A DNA stretch of 64,000 nucleotides from Angomonas deanei (GCA_903995115.1 LR877146.1:1054001-1118000), one strand, 5' to 3'. Numbered from the stretch's first letter, positions 1-10,797 are shown. Translations and numbers: made by a program. The notes: generated by a model not told the origin, from the letters alone.

Positions 1-2447
1 AAGTTCGTCGATATACAAAAATACTTTTTCAAGTTGAAGCACACTTTTTTCGAGTATTTCCGGCTTACCTTTTCCAAGGAGAATGAGAATGCTGCCCTTC
101 AACGGGATTCGGAAACAGTAGAGCAGCACAAAATAACCTACAAATTGGGGAAATACACGTGCGTTGTAGAATCTCAAAGTATTATAAAAGAAGCTTCCGC
201 AAAGCTAGTGTTTTCGACATCTTTTCTAGATAAGTTTTACGAGTACTATAAAACTACTTATATCCGTGACTACAGGCTTCGAGACATGGTTAACGAGCTT
301 TCCCATGCGGATGCAAATATTCGTCACAGGTTTATACAATGCGTGTTGTTAAATGACGCCTTTGACAAGCTGGTGTATCGTAAAGAGAACTGCTTTTTTC
401 CGAGGTTACTAGTGGACATCAAGAATATGTACGGCAACAGGTTTTCCAGCGGCTTGAGGGGGATTCGTATACTGGACCTGAACTTTCGCCGTGTGGTACT
501 GGACGAGTGTCAAAAGTGTGGGAAAGGCGTTCTTTGCTACACTACCTCAACGCAGAGCGCCGATGGGCAACCTCCGGCACACCGGTCAGCAACAATTCGC
601 TTTCTTCACTGTCGAGTCCGTTTTTGTTTTTGGGTCTTAAAAAGATATCTTCACAGTTCTCTTCGGCAGATACGCCTGACAGATATTACAGTAGTGGCCA
701 GTTTGGTTGTGCTGGTACAGTCGACTCTCCCTTTGCCGGCAACGGTGTCCGTATGGAGTGTATGTGCGCGGGGTGCATTCAATTACGTCTCGCAAAGTGT
801 CAGGATGACTTTATTTCAACTGGTCGGAATTATAACACCACAGTAAATATCGTGCAAAATCACCGAACTGGACAGCAAGGGGGGCACCGGATTACTGGCC
901 CGACGGGGTTGGTGCCCGCCGCTCTTGAGGTTGTTTCAAATCCGTCCCGAATGTTCTACGACGCTAGCTCGATATACCACAACACACTTTTTGTCGTGGC
1001 GTCGTGTTTTATTTTTCGTCATGAACGCAAGTCACAACTGCAGAGTGATATGCATCTTGATGCTCCTATTCATGAGTCGTACGAGATACCACTGTCAGCT
1101 GACGAAATGCATTACTATGATATACTGGCAACCTTCATCTACAACACAGCCAGTCTTCTTTCACGGCAGGGTTTGCTCGCCTCGAGGGCCACCGCGGTGC
1201 TTCAGTGGATGCAGGACCTCTCGTGCACCTGTATCCATCCAAAACTACGGGAACGGATATTTCGAGATGTCACAGAAAACGGTGGAGTGCAGTTCGCTGA
1301 ACGACTTCCGGGACATTTTGGAAACAATAATTCCTCGTTTGCCACTGAGACGAATCAAGCGATCGACGTGGCCAAAACGTTCCTCACCGTCACCGCAGCG
1401 GAATTGCTGTCGTGGTTGGGTGAAATGAGAGATGTGAAGAAGATGAGGGTGCCGGAAGACACGTTTAAAAGTGCTCATGACCTTCACGCGAAGCCGCCCC
1501 GACTGCCGGTCTGTACCGTCTGCCTCGACACGGCATCAGAGCCAACGTACCTCTGTTGCCTGCATTACTTTTGTAAAGAGTGCTGTTTAGAGGTCATCAA
1601 CAACTCCATCTCCTACGCGGGAAATATTACTGCCAAGTGTCCCATGTGCAGAAACAAGGAATCGATGCTGGTAGAGAAACGTGTCGTGCAGGTGGAGGAA
1701 GATGCAGAGGAGCTGGAGATCGCCCACTCTCTCTCGTCGCAGGTGCAGTCCCGCGTCATGGAGGACGAGGCGCACTCCAACAATGCAGAGGAGTTAACGT
1801 ATGATCAGCGCATTCGGCGCATTGGTGCTGGCAGCAGAGTGAAGAAGGTGATGGAAATACTCCATACCATTTGGTCTGCCGCCCCGACGGACAAGGTGAT
1901 CATCTTCTCCAAGTATCCCCAGGCGCTTCACCTCGTGCAAGACGCTGTCCGGCAGCTGGCCGCACAGCAGGCCGACAATGATTTCGACCTTTTTTTGATT
2001 GACGGCTCCGTCACCCTCTCCAAGCGCAGGAACATCCTCACGCAACTCGGCTCTCCCCATCGACGTGGTGTGCTGCTCCTCACCTCACGCGCCGCCTGCG
2101 CTGGGCTGAATTTGATCTTTGCCAACCACGTCCTCTTTCTCGAGCCCAACATGAATCCCGCGATGGAAATCCAGGCCATCGGGCGGGTCCACCGCTTCGG
2201 TCAGCAGAAGCAGGTGAAGGTGTACCACTTGTACAGTCCCCACACCATCGACCAGCTCGTCTACGCCCGATCGACACGGCTGTTGAATCGGATTCAGGAA
2301 GAATCCCACCACCGTGTGGCGAACGGAGCGGTGAATAATGATAATCAAGACAACGCCTTTGAAGTAAATGTGCGTCATGCCCAACTTGGACAGTTAGAGC
2401 AGGACGACATGTTAACGCTTCTTACGTATCCTATCCCCCGTGGGTAG
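1..2447 (+). CDS. SNF2-family helicase with internal RING finger (Rad5/Rad16/SHPRH-like), 5' partial, one frame change
   Basis: The reading frame is already open at base 1, so the N-terminus lies outside the window. Helicase motif II appears as V-V-L-D-E-C-Q near 496-513, followed by the S-G-T-P motif III region near 570. A C3HC4-type RING (C-T-V-C ... C-P-M-C) lies at about 1515-1655. The helicase C-terminal domain runs from about 1830 to 2270 and ends in the Q-A-I-G-R-V-H-R-F-G-Q box. A RING placed between the two helicase halves is characteristic of Rad5/Rad16/HLTF/SHPRH-type DNA-repair and chromatin ATPases, which couple DNA translocation to ubiquitin ligation. Motif II and motif III lie in different frames: one base seems to be missing in the A run at 511-514. 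Role in repair or chromatin is inferred from the family. Confidence 0.85.
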
Positions 2448-2683
2448 CCATATAAAATTCTTTTTTTTTTTTGGCAAAGGTTTATTTCTTTTTTGATTTT
2501 ATGGAAATCTGATTGACGATGCTGTGGCCTTGGGAATTCGCCTCTTGTTGTATTTTCTATTGCAATATTGGTGCTCCTAATTTTTCCCTTCCGCTCTTTC
2601 CTTTTTCAAGAACAAATACGTTTTTTTCTTGTTTGTTTTTTTCTTTGTTTATTTTCTCTTGTTTTGTATATCATTCAAACCGC

Positions 2684-3715
2684 ATGGCACACGAGGAGTC
2701 CACCAACCTCTCCTTCTATGGAGAGATCTTGTCCTCTGTGGGGAGTGTCTCCGTCACCAATACCTCCACGGTCCTCTCGGAGGTCCCATCGACCAACAAC
2801 TTGCTGACCTTTGTAGAAGAAGAGGTACAGCAGGCCCCCAAGCCAGCCCCACCAGCGCTCGCCGAGGACAGTCATACCTTTAACTCGCATAGCATGGACC
2901 GTTACTTTATGAACAACTGTCTCCCAGCGGAGGAGCGACGACGGCTGACAGGGGAGGGGCGGATCCTTCCACCGTTAGGGACGGACTATACCAAAGGGAA
3001 CGGGTCGAAGAACTTTCCCTGGAAAGAGGCAAACCCCGTGTGGTCGATGGAGGAGAATAAGATGACCGAAACGCTTACCAGTACCATGAGCGAGAACAGC
3101 AGTCGGTCTCAGTCCCCTCGCTTTGCCCTCTCCCCTCGTGTGGTCCTACCCCCTACCCGTGGGAGCTCCCCCCGCTCCGGCAGTGAGGACAACCGAACCA
3201 CCCCTCACACCAACAACAATGTGAATCACACGGCGCTGTTCCCGGTCAAGAAGATGTCCATGCAAGACGCGAGGGAGGCCTTGTTACTCTACGGTCTGGG
3301 CAAGAGCCCAACTGGCAGTATGGCCGTCACCTCCCCAGAGGATGGATTGGGGCTCAACACCTCTAGCCCTTTTATGAATAGTGTCCAACGACCGTCTGAC
3401 GCCGGCAGCGAGGGCGATACCGGCGTGCACCAGTCCAACTACATTCTGCCCTGCTCCCTCGCGCCCCCCTCCCGTGGTCCCACCCCACCTCTCACGCCAG
3501 GGGGCCCTGTCCGTCGCTACAATTTTCATTCCGCTGTCTTTCCGCCAGAGGAAAAGCAAAACAGCGGTAAGTCCCCCTTGTGGCGGGCACCCAAACTGGA
3601 CGAAAGAGGGTCCAAGAATAATTCCCTCTCGAGTGATAAAATTGTACCGAATCACTCGTACATGCCACTCTCATTATTCCCGAATAGTAATCGTGATAAC
3701 ACCGACGAATTGTGA
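2684..3715 (+). CDS. Low-complexity protein with RRYxFHSA motif, unknown function
   Basis: I do not recognise this 343-residue protein. It is rich in Ser, Pro and Thr and has no membrane segment or signal peptide. Two stretches recur in the protein at 14514: an early S-M-D-R-Y-F-M-N-N-C block (about 2892) followed by a P-P-L element, and a late R-R-Y-N-F-H-S-A block (about 3513) followed by acidic residues. The two genes are therefore divergent paralogues at opposite ends of the small-protein island. The ATG at 2684 is chosen because the upstream in-frame codons are a pyrimidine-tract translation (Phe/Leu/Ser-rich) that probably lies before the trans-splice site. Mostly disordered; function unknown. 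Confidence 0.7.
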   Translation: MAHEESTNLSFYGEILSSVGSVSVTNTSTVLSEVPSTNNLLTFVEEEVQQAPKPAPPALAEDSHTFNSHSMDRYFMNNCLPAEERRRLTGEGRILPPLGTDYTKGNGSKNFPWKEANPVWSMEENKMTETLTSTMSENSSRSQSPRFALSPRVVLPPTRGSSPRSGSEDNRTTPHTNNNVNHTALFPVKKMSMQDAREALLLYGLGKSPTGSMAVTSPEDGLGLNTSSPFMNSVQRPSDAGSEGDTGVHQSNYILPCSLAPPSRGPTPPLTPGGPVRRYNFHSAVFPPEEKQNSGKSPLWRAPKLDERGSKNNSLSSDKIVPNHSYMPLSLFPNSNRDNTDEL

Positions 3716-4563
3716 TGTACCGTTTTTTTTTTCTCCCCCCATGTTCTTCTTTTCTTGTAGTTCTTTTTTTTTTTTTTTTTTTTAACTACACACCCGTATG
3801 CACATTTCTGTACAATTATATAATTATTCCATCGTTTTTTTGTTTTTGAGTGATGCGAAACCAAAGGATTTTTTGTCATTGTTGATCAATGCTGACAGTG
3901 ATCACTTTTTCCTAGGTTCGCATGACGTGTCCCTTTTTTCTTATACCACTATTATCTATATATATTAGTATTATTATTTTACACTTTTCCATCGTTTTAC
4001 ATTATCCTGATCCTTTCAAAAAAAATTAAGTTTTTTCCCTTTCACCTTTTTCCACCCCCCATCCTTGATGATTTTGTTTTTATGGTTGTTTGTTCCCGTT
4101 TTATATAAATTTCACTGAATTCATTTTTTTTTTTTTAGTTTTTGTTATACTCCATTCGCAGTCACTGTATAGTCACGTCAATTCTTTTTTGTGTAGTTTG
4201 TTCATTGTGCATAATGGTGCGCCAATCGACTGATCTGTGCTCCTTGAAGGAAGCATCGATGGCCGCCGTACGGTAAACAGTAGAGTTCGGTAGAAACGTA
4301 TATAATCTCCTTTTTTTTTTTTCTGTGCTTGTTTCGTGTTTTTCTGTAAGTTGGGTGATTTGGTCACGATATAATAACATCTTCTTTTTCTCTCTCACAT
4401 TGTTTTTTTCATAGAGTTTTTTTTTTTCCTTTTTTCCACCCCCTTTTTTTGTTTTTTATTTTACTATACTCATTGTTGCTTTTGATTTCTTTTGTTTTTC
4501 AAACCCCCCGATTGAACCGATATACAAATAAAAATAACATTAAATAATAATAATATTAACGCC
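3716..4563. other. Intergenic spacer, T-rich
   Basis: About 850 bases with several T runs of 10 or more and no convincing coding frame on either strand. It should hold the polyadenylation region of the gene before and the trans-splice acceptor of the gene after. I see nothing else in it. Confidence 0.6.
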
Positions 4564-5124
4564 ATGCCCCGCCGGCTGTCCCTCGATAGCCAGCACGACG
4601 AAGAAGTGATCGTATCGACTACTAGTGGCAGCTCCCTCTCCAGCGCCTGCTCCAACATGGATTTCCTCAGCGACAAGTCCCTCCCGCAGTTCCGCCTCCC
4701 CGCTGACGCCTATCCCAGCCACATGAACGGATCTAGCACCAATAATAATACCACTAGTAGCAGTGGTCGGCACAACAACCCCATTAACCGACGACCCTCC
4801 ATGATGGGGAACAGTGCGCAGTATCCCTCCGCCAGACGCCGCTCTGCCAACGTCGTCCCTCCTCAGGGGAATGACATGGACGAGAATGAACTGAATGACT
4901 TTCTCCTACAACTCTCCAAACGGGAGAACCCTAATACGAATAATAATGGGGATAGCTGTAATCCCAACAGCAATAGTACCAACAGCTATCAGGATGGGCA
5001 AGGGGAGCTCGCCTCCGCCAGCGCCTTGCTGGGGACAGATATGTATGTCCTGCCCCAGGCCTACCTAGACCTGGTGAAGGGTACCCCCAAGACCAGAGTA
5101 GGGAAGTTCTCCTCCTGTAAATAG
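4564..5124 (+). CDS. GKFSSxK-tail protein 1, unknown function
   Basis: A 186-residue Asn/Ser/Arg-rich protein with no recognisable domain. Its tail ends K-T-R-V-G-K-F-S-S-C-K, directly before the stop. Four nearby genes (5695, 8986, 10798, 11996) share this tail, so it is probably one member of a tandem family whose bodies have diverged beyond recognition. It carries three R-R-x-S sites (near residues 3, 77 and 92), the consensus of basophilic (AGC-type) kinases. A run of Asn and Ser codons occupies residues 125-145. No signal peptide or membrane segment. The first ATG after the T-rich spacer is used. Function unknown. Confidence 0.7.
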   Translation: MPRRLSLDSQHDEEVIVSTTSGSSLSSACSNMDFLSDKSLPQFRLPADAYPSHMNGSSTNNNTTSSSGRHNNPINRRPSMMGNSAQYPSARRRSANVVPPQGNDMDENELNDFLLQLSKRENPNTNNNGDSCNPNSNSTNSYQDGQGELASASALLGTDMYVLPQAYLDLVKGTPKTRVGKFSSCK

Positions 5125-5694
5125 CTAATCAATTTATGTTAAAGTTTACTTTAATTATTAATAACTTTTTTTATTATTTTTTTTATTGTTTAAAGGTTTA
5201 TCATTCTACTATTCCGTTGTATATAACAATAATTCCTCCGCGAGGTTTATTCGTTTTATGTTTTTCATTCCCCCTTTTTTTGTTTGTTGGTGTTGTGTTG
5301 TGTTGATTGTTAAAAAAATTATAAATGAATTAAAAATCAGTATTTGAACATTCTCCACCCCCCTCCAGCTTGTGCGCTAAACATGAGATTTAATATAATT
5401 TCCCTTTTTTTTTTAACGCAGTTGTGAATATCGGAAAAACGTAAAACTAGTAAAGTCGTTTTTGGAACTGGTATGTTTTATTCTTGTTTCGTTGAAATGA
5501 TATTCGATTGATATGGGTTAGAAAGTATTGCCTTTTAAGCGTGTGAATGATAGCTAAAACAAAAATCCACCTCTTTCTTCATTTTTCCTCCACTTCTTTT
5601 TGCTACTAAAAGTTCAGCGGGAAAGCACACTTTTTCAATTTGTTTTTCTTGCATCCCGAAGACCTTTTTTTTTTTTTACTTTTTTTCGACCACG
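5125..5694. other. Intergenic spacer, T-rich
   Basis: About 570 bases, A/T-rich, ending in long pyrimidine runs just before the next start. No supported gene or RNA. Confidence 0.6.
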
Positions 5695-6138
5695 ATGAAT
5701 AGCCCTCCCTCCTCGCCGACCTTCACCCACATCTTCCTGGAGCGACCGACCCCTAGTCTGCCGGTGGAGCCCTTAGGCAGTGAGCCGGAGCTGACCTCCT
5801 GCAGTAGCTTCACGACCCTCCCTCCGCTGTGGAAGCCGACGGAGCGGCCGGCCGCACCCCCAGAGACCACCCAGACCAAGAAACGTCCCTCCCTCCTGCT
5901 GCCGTCCCTCTCTCTCCTCAGTCCCACCGACAGCGGGCACCTCTCCGGACTGCTCAGTGACAGCATGACGCCCATGGAGCGGTACTGCGCCAGCTCCCAC
6001 GCCTCCACCAGCTGGGTGGAGGAGAATGAAAAACTAGCGGGTAGTTGTGTCTATACCGAGGAGCGGTTTGCCTCCCACTTTGAGGATATTAATAAACACT
6101 TGAAACCACATGTAGGGAAGTTTTCCACTTATAAATAA
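5695..6138 (+). CDS. GKFSSYK-tail protein 2, unknown function
   Basis: A 147-residue Ser/Pro/Thr-rich protein without a known domain. The last residues are K-P-H-V-G-K-F-S-T-Y-K, matching the tail of the neighbouring family members, although the preceding basic pair (R-R in the others) is here P-H. The N-terminal half is made of P-x-x-P and S-P dipeptides and is probably disordered. A short acidic amphipathic stretch (E-E-R-F-A-S-H-F-E-D-I-N-K) precedes the tail, as in the other copies. The start is the first ATG after a long T tract. It lies between family member 1 and the LRR pair. Function unknown. Confidence 0.7.
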   Translation: MNSPPSSPTFTHIFLERPTPSLPVEPLGSEPELTSCSSFTTLPPLWKPTERPAAPPETTQTKKRPSLLLPSLSLLSPTDSGHLSGLLSDSMTPMERYCASSHASTSWVEENEKLAGSCVYTEERFASHFEDINKHLKPHVGKFSTYK

Positions 6139-7025
6139 TGAAGGAAAAGGGAAAACAGCTCATGTGCTTCTTTCCGTTTTCTTTTTATTTGTGGCAACGC
6201 AATGTTTTTGGTTAACCCCTTTTTTATGTTTTTGGTCGACTTTCTTTTGTGTGTGTGATTGTATATTTTTTCCCTAGTAGTTCCTTTTTTATATAAATCT
6301 ATATTTGACGAAGTGATGCGTCCATCCCTCTTGATAGCAGCACAATACGCACATTTCATAATGTTAGTAGACGATAAAAACATATTTTTTTTTACCCTTT
6401 TTCCATTCTTTTCCTGATCTATAATTAACACGTTTTTGAAGTTCCTTTTTTTTGGATTGTTTTTAGGGATATATGTAATTTCTTTTTTTTTTTTTTTCGT
6501 TTTTTCTAATGGCAACATTTTTATAAAACGGACATTCTCTTTTATGATTATTGTTTTGAGACATCGCACCCACGGCTTTCTTTTTTCTTTTTTTACATTT
6601 GCTGTATGGAACAACATGATAACAGTCCGTTATTGTGCGATCTCCCATTTTCGTGGTGTGTGTATGTATGTTACTTTTTCTCAGAATATTACTCTTTTTT
6701 TTTATGATATAATCTACCTATGTGTTTGTACGATACATTGGCTGTAAATTTAAAAAAAAAAAAAAAAACACACTTTTTTTTTTTTTTTCCTGTTTCATAC
6801 CCCTTTTTCGTTATTTATTAATTTAAACGTTTTGGAAATTCTTTTTTGTTAACTGTTGTATAGAGGAGTAATATCTCTCTTGAAAGATAATTATAACGTA
6901 TTTCTGTTTGGTGGTCTACTAGGGGTGTGTTTGCATCATACTTTTGCTTTTTTTTTTTTTTTGACTATCTTCACTACCTTCTTTTTACTTTCATAGTGTT
7001 AGTGTTGTGTTTCCCGCTCGTGTTC
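6139..7025. other. Intergenic spacer, T-rich
   Basis: About 890 bases of A/T-rich DNA with T runs up to about 17 and one A run near 6755. A frame open from 6436 is only a translation of T runs (poly-Phe) and is not credited. No RNA gene seen. Confidence 0.6.
6961..6996 (+). promoter_or_regulatory. Probable spliced-leader acceptor site
   Basis: A pyrimidine-rich stretch ends in T-T-T-C-A-T-A-G, with AG at 6995-6996, 29 bases before the LRR gene start at 7026. It supports that downstream start over the longer frame beginning in the T tract. Confidence 0.5.
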
Positions 7026-7655
7026 ATGTACGCTGTACAGTCCCTCTTACTGCTGTGTGCCTTACTCCTCGCCGGCATCGTCCGTGGGGACGGTCCCTTG
7101 GAGAAGCAGTGCAAAGAGACCGCCTCCGTCGAGAAAGATGTGTTAGAATTCATGGACGACCTCATGGAACAGTTCTCCTCGCTAAAGTCCAAGTGGAACG
7201 GTCGCGACTGCGATGTGTGTCAGTACCCCTCCGTGATTTGTGCAGGGGGGCCGAAAAAGAAGGATATGAAGGTCGCCTTTCAGCTGGCTGGCCAGAAGTT
7301 GAGCGGGCGCCAGTTCCCTACCCTGGAGTCCTCTACTATTGTAGGGTTGGACCTCTCCCACAATAAAGATCTGTCTTTTCCAGTCTCCAAACTGTTCGAG
7401 GAGAAGAAAGCCTCCCTAGAGTACTTGGACGTCTCCCATACTGGCGTGACTGGTCTCCTTAACTGTTGGGGTACCCGCCTTACGGTGCTCAAGCGGAAGG
7501 GAAACGATAAACTCAAGACGGTGGGTTGTGGGGGGTTAGTGTACGCGGACGGTACCGCTGCCACCGCCAGGACCGTCCTTTCCTTCGTTTGCCTTCTGGT
7601 CTCGCTTGTGGGGCTCTTCTCGCTCTTTAGGTATGTGGTGCAATGGCGGATGTAA
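7026..7655 (+). CDS. Small leucine-rich-repeat surface protein (GP46/PSA-like), transmembrane
   Basis: A 209-residue protein with a clear N-terminal signal peptide (M-Y-A-V-Q then a Leu/Ala core, cleavage expected near residue 20). An N-cap region with paired cysteines (C-D-V-C ... V-I-C, residues 58-70) precedes a short LRR series in which L-D-L-S-H-N and L-D-V-S-H-T units are visible. The C-terminus has one hydrophobic segment followed by R-Y-V-V-Q-W-R-M, so it is probably membrane-spanning with a short tail. The layout matches the trypanosomatid GP46/PSA-2 surface antigens but is much shorter, with only a few repeats. It is adjacent to a paralogue at 7943. Surface location and a binding role are inferred from the family. 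Confidence 0.75.
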   Translation: MYAVQSLLLLCALLLAGIVRGDGPLEKQCKETASVEKDVLEFMDDLMEQFSSLKSKWNGRDCDVCQYPSVICAGGPKKKDMKVAFQLAGQKLSGRQFPTLESSTIVGLDLSHNKDLSFPVSKLFEEKKASLEYLDVSHTGVTGLLNCWGTRLTVLKRKGNDKLKTVGCGGLVYADGTAATARTVLSFVCLLVSLVGLFSLFRYVVQWRM

Positions 7656-7880
7656 ATAAATCGATGCGTTTCATTCTTCAATATAATTACTATTTTCCGG
7701 CTACCAAAAAAAAGAAATCCCCTGTTGTTACTTTCGTTACGTAGAACGAAGTAGAACAACTTTGCTATAAACCGTGTTTTTTTTTTCCGTTTTTTCCTTT
7801 CTTTTTTGTGTCCAGTTTCTTTTACACTATGGGGTGTTTTTTTACTTCGTTCTTGTTGTTTGTTTGATGACATTCTATCA

Positions 7881-7941
7881 TTGTGTTTCTCTCTTTCTTC
7901 TAAGGTAGGATTACCGTTTCTGTTTCGTTTACAAAATACAG
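7881..7941 (+). promoter_or_regulatory. Probable spliced-leader acceptor region for second LRR gene
   Basis: A tract of T and C (7881-7900) is followed by AG at 7903-7904, and a second AG at 7940-7941 sits directly before ATG 7943. Its place supports 7943 as the true start, upstream of the frame change. Confidence 0.45.
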
Positions 7942-7942
7942 G

Positions 7943-8576
7943 ATGACACCCCTTCCCAGACGGTTGCCTCTTCTGTTGCTACTGCTCACTATCCTTACGA
8001 CCCTCATCGTCCGAGGTGATGACGACGACGGACGATGACGATGACGATGAAAAGTTAGAAAAAAGATGTAAAGGAGAAACAGGCGTTAGCTCTAAAACTC
8101 GTGACTTCATGGATAAGTTGATGGACGAGTTCGATCCGCTAGAGAACGCCTGGGAGAACCGAAAAGGGTGCGATCTCTGCACCTACCCGTACGTCCTCTG
8201 CGTTACGGACGCCAGGGGGAACCGGAAAGTTTCCTTTCAGCTCAGCGGTTTGGGGTTAAAAGATAAGAAGTTCCCGAAGGTGGAGTCGGAAGAAATTATT
8301 GGGATTGACGCATCGGGCAACAAGGAGCTGTCGGTTGATATGGGGAAGTTCCATGAGAAGATGGAGTACATTGATGTCTCTCACACAAAGGCGAGCGGCA
8401 CCATCGATTGCAAGAAGTTCATCTCACTCAAGGTGCTCAAACTAAAAGGGACAAAAAACGTTGAGTTGAACAACTGCAACAACCTGGATTACTTGAGTAA
8501 CGCCGCCGTCACGACCAACACTCTTTTTTCCTTGATTTCCGTTTTCATGTGTATTGCGATGTTTTTAGTTGCTTAA
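7943..8576 (+). CDS. Small LRR surface protein, probable GPI anchor; one frame change
   Basis: A paralogue of the gene at 7026: both have L-E-K-x-C-K, a F-M-D-x-L-M-(D/E) helix, paired cysteines (C-D-L-C ... V-L-C), I-D-A-S and I-D-V-S-H-T units. The frame with the LRR region starts at 8016 with no signal peptide, but an ATG at 7943 in another frame encodes a good one (M-T-P-L-P-R-R then a Leu-rich core, ending V-R-G-D-D-D-D). One extra base within the Asp-codon repeat at about 8015-8035 separates them. The C-terminus is small residues (S-N-A-A) followed by a hydrophobic end and no basic tail, which resembles a GPI-attachment signal rather than a transmembrane anchor. Confidence 0.7.
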
Positions 8577-8985
8577 GTGGATACAGAAGAAACCACAAAA
8601 GGAGCAGAATGGCTTTTTTTTCCTGACATATATATTTACCCCAATCACATGTGTTTTTGTTGTTTTTGTAGTTTCATCTTGCCCTTCTTGTTTTTTTGAT
8701 AGATGGTTTGCTATTATTTGTAGAGTAGTCCTACCATCCTTGTAGAAAATATCTCACTTTCTGGTTTGTAAAAGTTTCTCTTTTCGAAAAGATGATACTC
8801 TTGTTTTTACTGTGTTCGTCCTAAATACTTCTCCTTCTTACCCACTGTTCCTTCTCCATAAAGAGTAGTAATTCTTTTTTTTTTTTAATTTTGTTTTTAT
8901 TTTTCCTCCCTTAAAGGGAGCACACCCACACCCACATTGCATAGTGATTCTCCCTAATAGTAGTTAGGAAAGCACCGCCCCAGTC
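8577..8985. other. Intergenic spacer
   Basis: About 410 bases, T-rich, with a T run near 8874-8887. No gene supported. Confidence 0.6.
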
Positions 8986-9825
8986 ATGTCCTTCTCCCTA
9001 CCCTCCGTGACGGACACGTTGGCCTACAAGGACGATAAGAAGGGAAGTAGTAGTGGCAGTAGCGACAAGAGCTCAAAAGACGTTCGTCGACCAGTGGTGG
9101 ACACCGAGGTCTGCGAGGAGTTGGTCGGTTTGACCCGTTCCGCACACACGCTCCCTCTCATCAAGGACCGGCGTCCCTCCACCCCACCGCAGTCTCACCC
9201 TACCTTCGCCCCGCTCGTCGCCTTCGCCTCGATTGAGAGTAACATGCGGTCGACCCCCATCACCAGCAGTCACACCGTGGTAAAGAAGAGTCCTTTTTTT
9301 CAGCGACAAATAAAAAAGTTGTCCAAAAATCGGAAAAAGTCCGCTTCCAGCGACGGTTCGTCGAGGGAACTTTCCCCGTCGACAGAAGTTTCCAGAAGTA
9401 TGCCCGACCTCGTACAGAAGGCTTCTTCGGATACGTTTATTAACGACAAGACGCGCCACACCGCACGACGCGGCAGTCTGGATTGGAAGCCAACCCCGCC
9501 ATCTACCGCCCTCCCCCACAAGACGGGTGCCTTCCACCGCCGCTCCTCCACCTTTACCTCTATGAGTACCAACAATGTGAGTGAGAGCAGCAACAGCACA
9601 CGACACAGCAGTGACAACCGGCGGGAGGCACCGGTCGTGACCTTCACCTCCCCCGCAGAGACCCGTGCCACGACAGCGGAGACGACCCTCGCCTATGATG
9701 GTATTCTCTTCACCGATACCGCCAGGAGTAGTTATGCGCTGACCGCCGAGGAGTACGATATCTTCATTTCCACCCTGAAGGATACGATCCCGCGCCGTGT
9801 GGGTAAGTTTTCTAGTTCCGTATGA
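8986..9825 (+). CDS. GKFSSYK-tail protein 3 with MSFS N-terminus
   Basis: A 279-residue Ser/Thr/Arg-rich protein with no known domain. It begins M-S-F-S-L-P-S-V-T-D-T-L-A-Y, an opening shared with the proteins at 10798 and 11996. It ends I-P-R-R-V-G-K-F-S-S-S-V, a slightly degenerate version of the shared tail. The stretch before the tail (L-T-A-E-E-Y-D-I-F-I-S-T-L) looks like a short amphipathic helix and is also conserved in position. R-R-G-S and R-R-S-S sites resemble basophilic kinase targets. A Lys-rich segment lies at residues 105-118. Probably disordered between its two conserved ends. Function unknown. Confidence 0.72.
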   Translation: MSFSLPSVTDTLAYKDDKKGSSSGSSDKSSKDVRRPVVDTEVCEELVGLTRSAHTLPLIKDRRPSTPPQSHPTFAPLVAFASIESNMRSTPITSSHTVVKKSPFFQRQIKKLSKNRKKSASSDGSSRELSPSTEVSRSMPDLVQKASSDTFINDKTRHTARRGSLDWKPTPPSTALPHKTGAFHRRSSTFTSMSTNNVSESSNSTRHSSDNRREAPVVTFTSPAETRATTAETTLAYDGILFTDTARSSYALTAEEYDIFISTLKDTIPRRVGKFSSSV

Positions 9826-10797
9826 GAAAGAGGAAACGAAACAATTGTCCTTTTGTTGTTGTTGATTTTTATTCCATTTTTATAATTTAACTGACCGTTA
9901 TAGAGTGTTTCTGTTAAACACTTTTTTTTTTTTTTTCAATCAATTTTCTTTCGTAGTATCTGTGTGAATTTATTTTAATTATTATTGTTATTTTAAGATC
10001 ATTTCATGAACCGTGGTTAATACGGCAATCACGGAAAAACAGAGCAAAATCAGAAAAAAAGAGAGAAATATGGTTCAATCATTTCTTCTTTTTGATATCA
10101 TCATTATACACTATCTAGTACCCTTCGCTGGCGGAGAGTACATTCATACGACTTGGCACCTTCTAAAAAAAAAAAAAAGTAAAATAACAAAAAAGAAATA
10201 CCGAATGCTCTTCCTTATTTTCATCTTTTTGCTTTTTTTTATGTTTTTTTTTTTCCTTTTTGTTGTGTTCGAAACAACATCACTTTAATAATTCGGAAAA
10301 TATGTTTTCTCATTTTTTTTCATTCGTTGTACCCTTACCTGTACACCACGCAGTTGTATACTCTTCTTTTATTTCAAATCAAACCGGATTTGCTTTATGA
10401 AGGGGAGTGGTAGCACACAATTGTCGCTAAAAAGGAGTACTTTTTTTGATTTTCCTCTTTTTTTTTTTTGTCAGTCTACATCATCGTTATTGCTGCCTCA
10501 GCGTATTTTACCCACGCCGCACACGCACACACATCTACTTCATCTACTGTAAGTTTAGAAATATTAAACTAAAATAAAGAAAACGCTGTGAGTCTCTTCT
10601 TGTCCTAATGCTCTATAAAAACCGTATCCCTAATGCCCATGCACTGATATCACTCTTCAGTAAGAAGAAAAAAGGCATCTTCTTTGATTTTGATCAAACA
10701 GTTTTTTATTTGTGTTTTGTGTTGTGCCAGTAAAAACACGGATGATACTTCGTTCTCTCTCTCTCTTTTTCTTTTCAGCTCCAGTGTAGTGCCTCTC
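9826..10797. other. Intergenic spacer, T-rich
   Basis: About 970 bases. A 91-codon frame at 10013-10288 is made of Lys and Phe runs from homopolymers, and I do not regard it as a gene. The end (10751-10778) is a trans-splice acceptor region. Confidence 0.6.
10751..10778 (+). promoter_or_regulatory. Strong spliced-leader acceptor site
   Basis: An almost pure C/T tract ends in T-T-T-T-C-A-G (AG at 10777-10778), 20 bases before ATG 10798. This fixes the downstream ATG as start. Confidence 0.65.

Noticed and set aside
514-846. Continuation of the first SNF2 frame to 846
   Set aside because: The conserved S-G-T-P, RING and helicase C motifs are in the other frame, so this part is out-of-frame translation after the missing base.
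1245-1487. Antisense frames opposite the SNF2 gene, and similar antisense frames along the window
   Set aside because: They mirror the coding composition of the plus-strand genes, have no recognisable motif, and no acceptor tract lies on the minus strand.
6436-6747. Phe-rich frames in spacers (also 10013-10288, 12862-13160, 14135-14362)
   Set aside because: They come from T homopolymers and would lie in untranslated or unspliced sequence.
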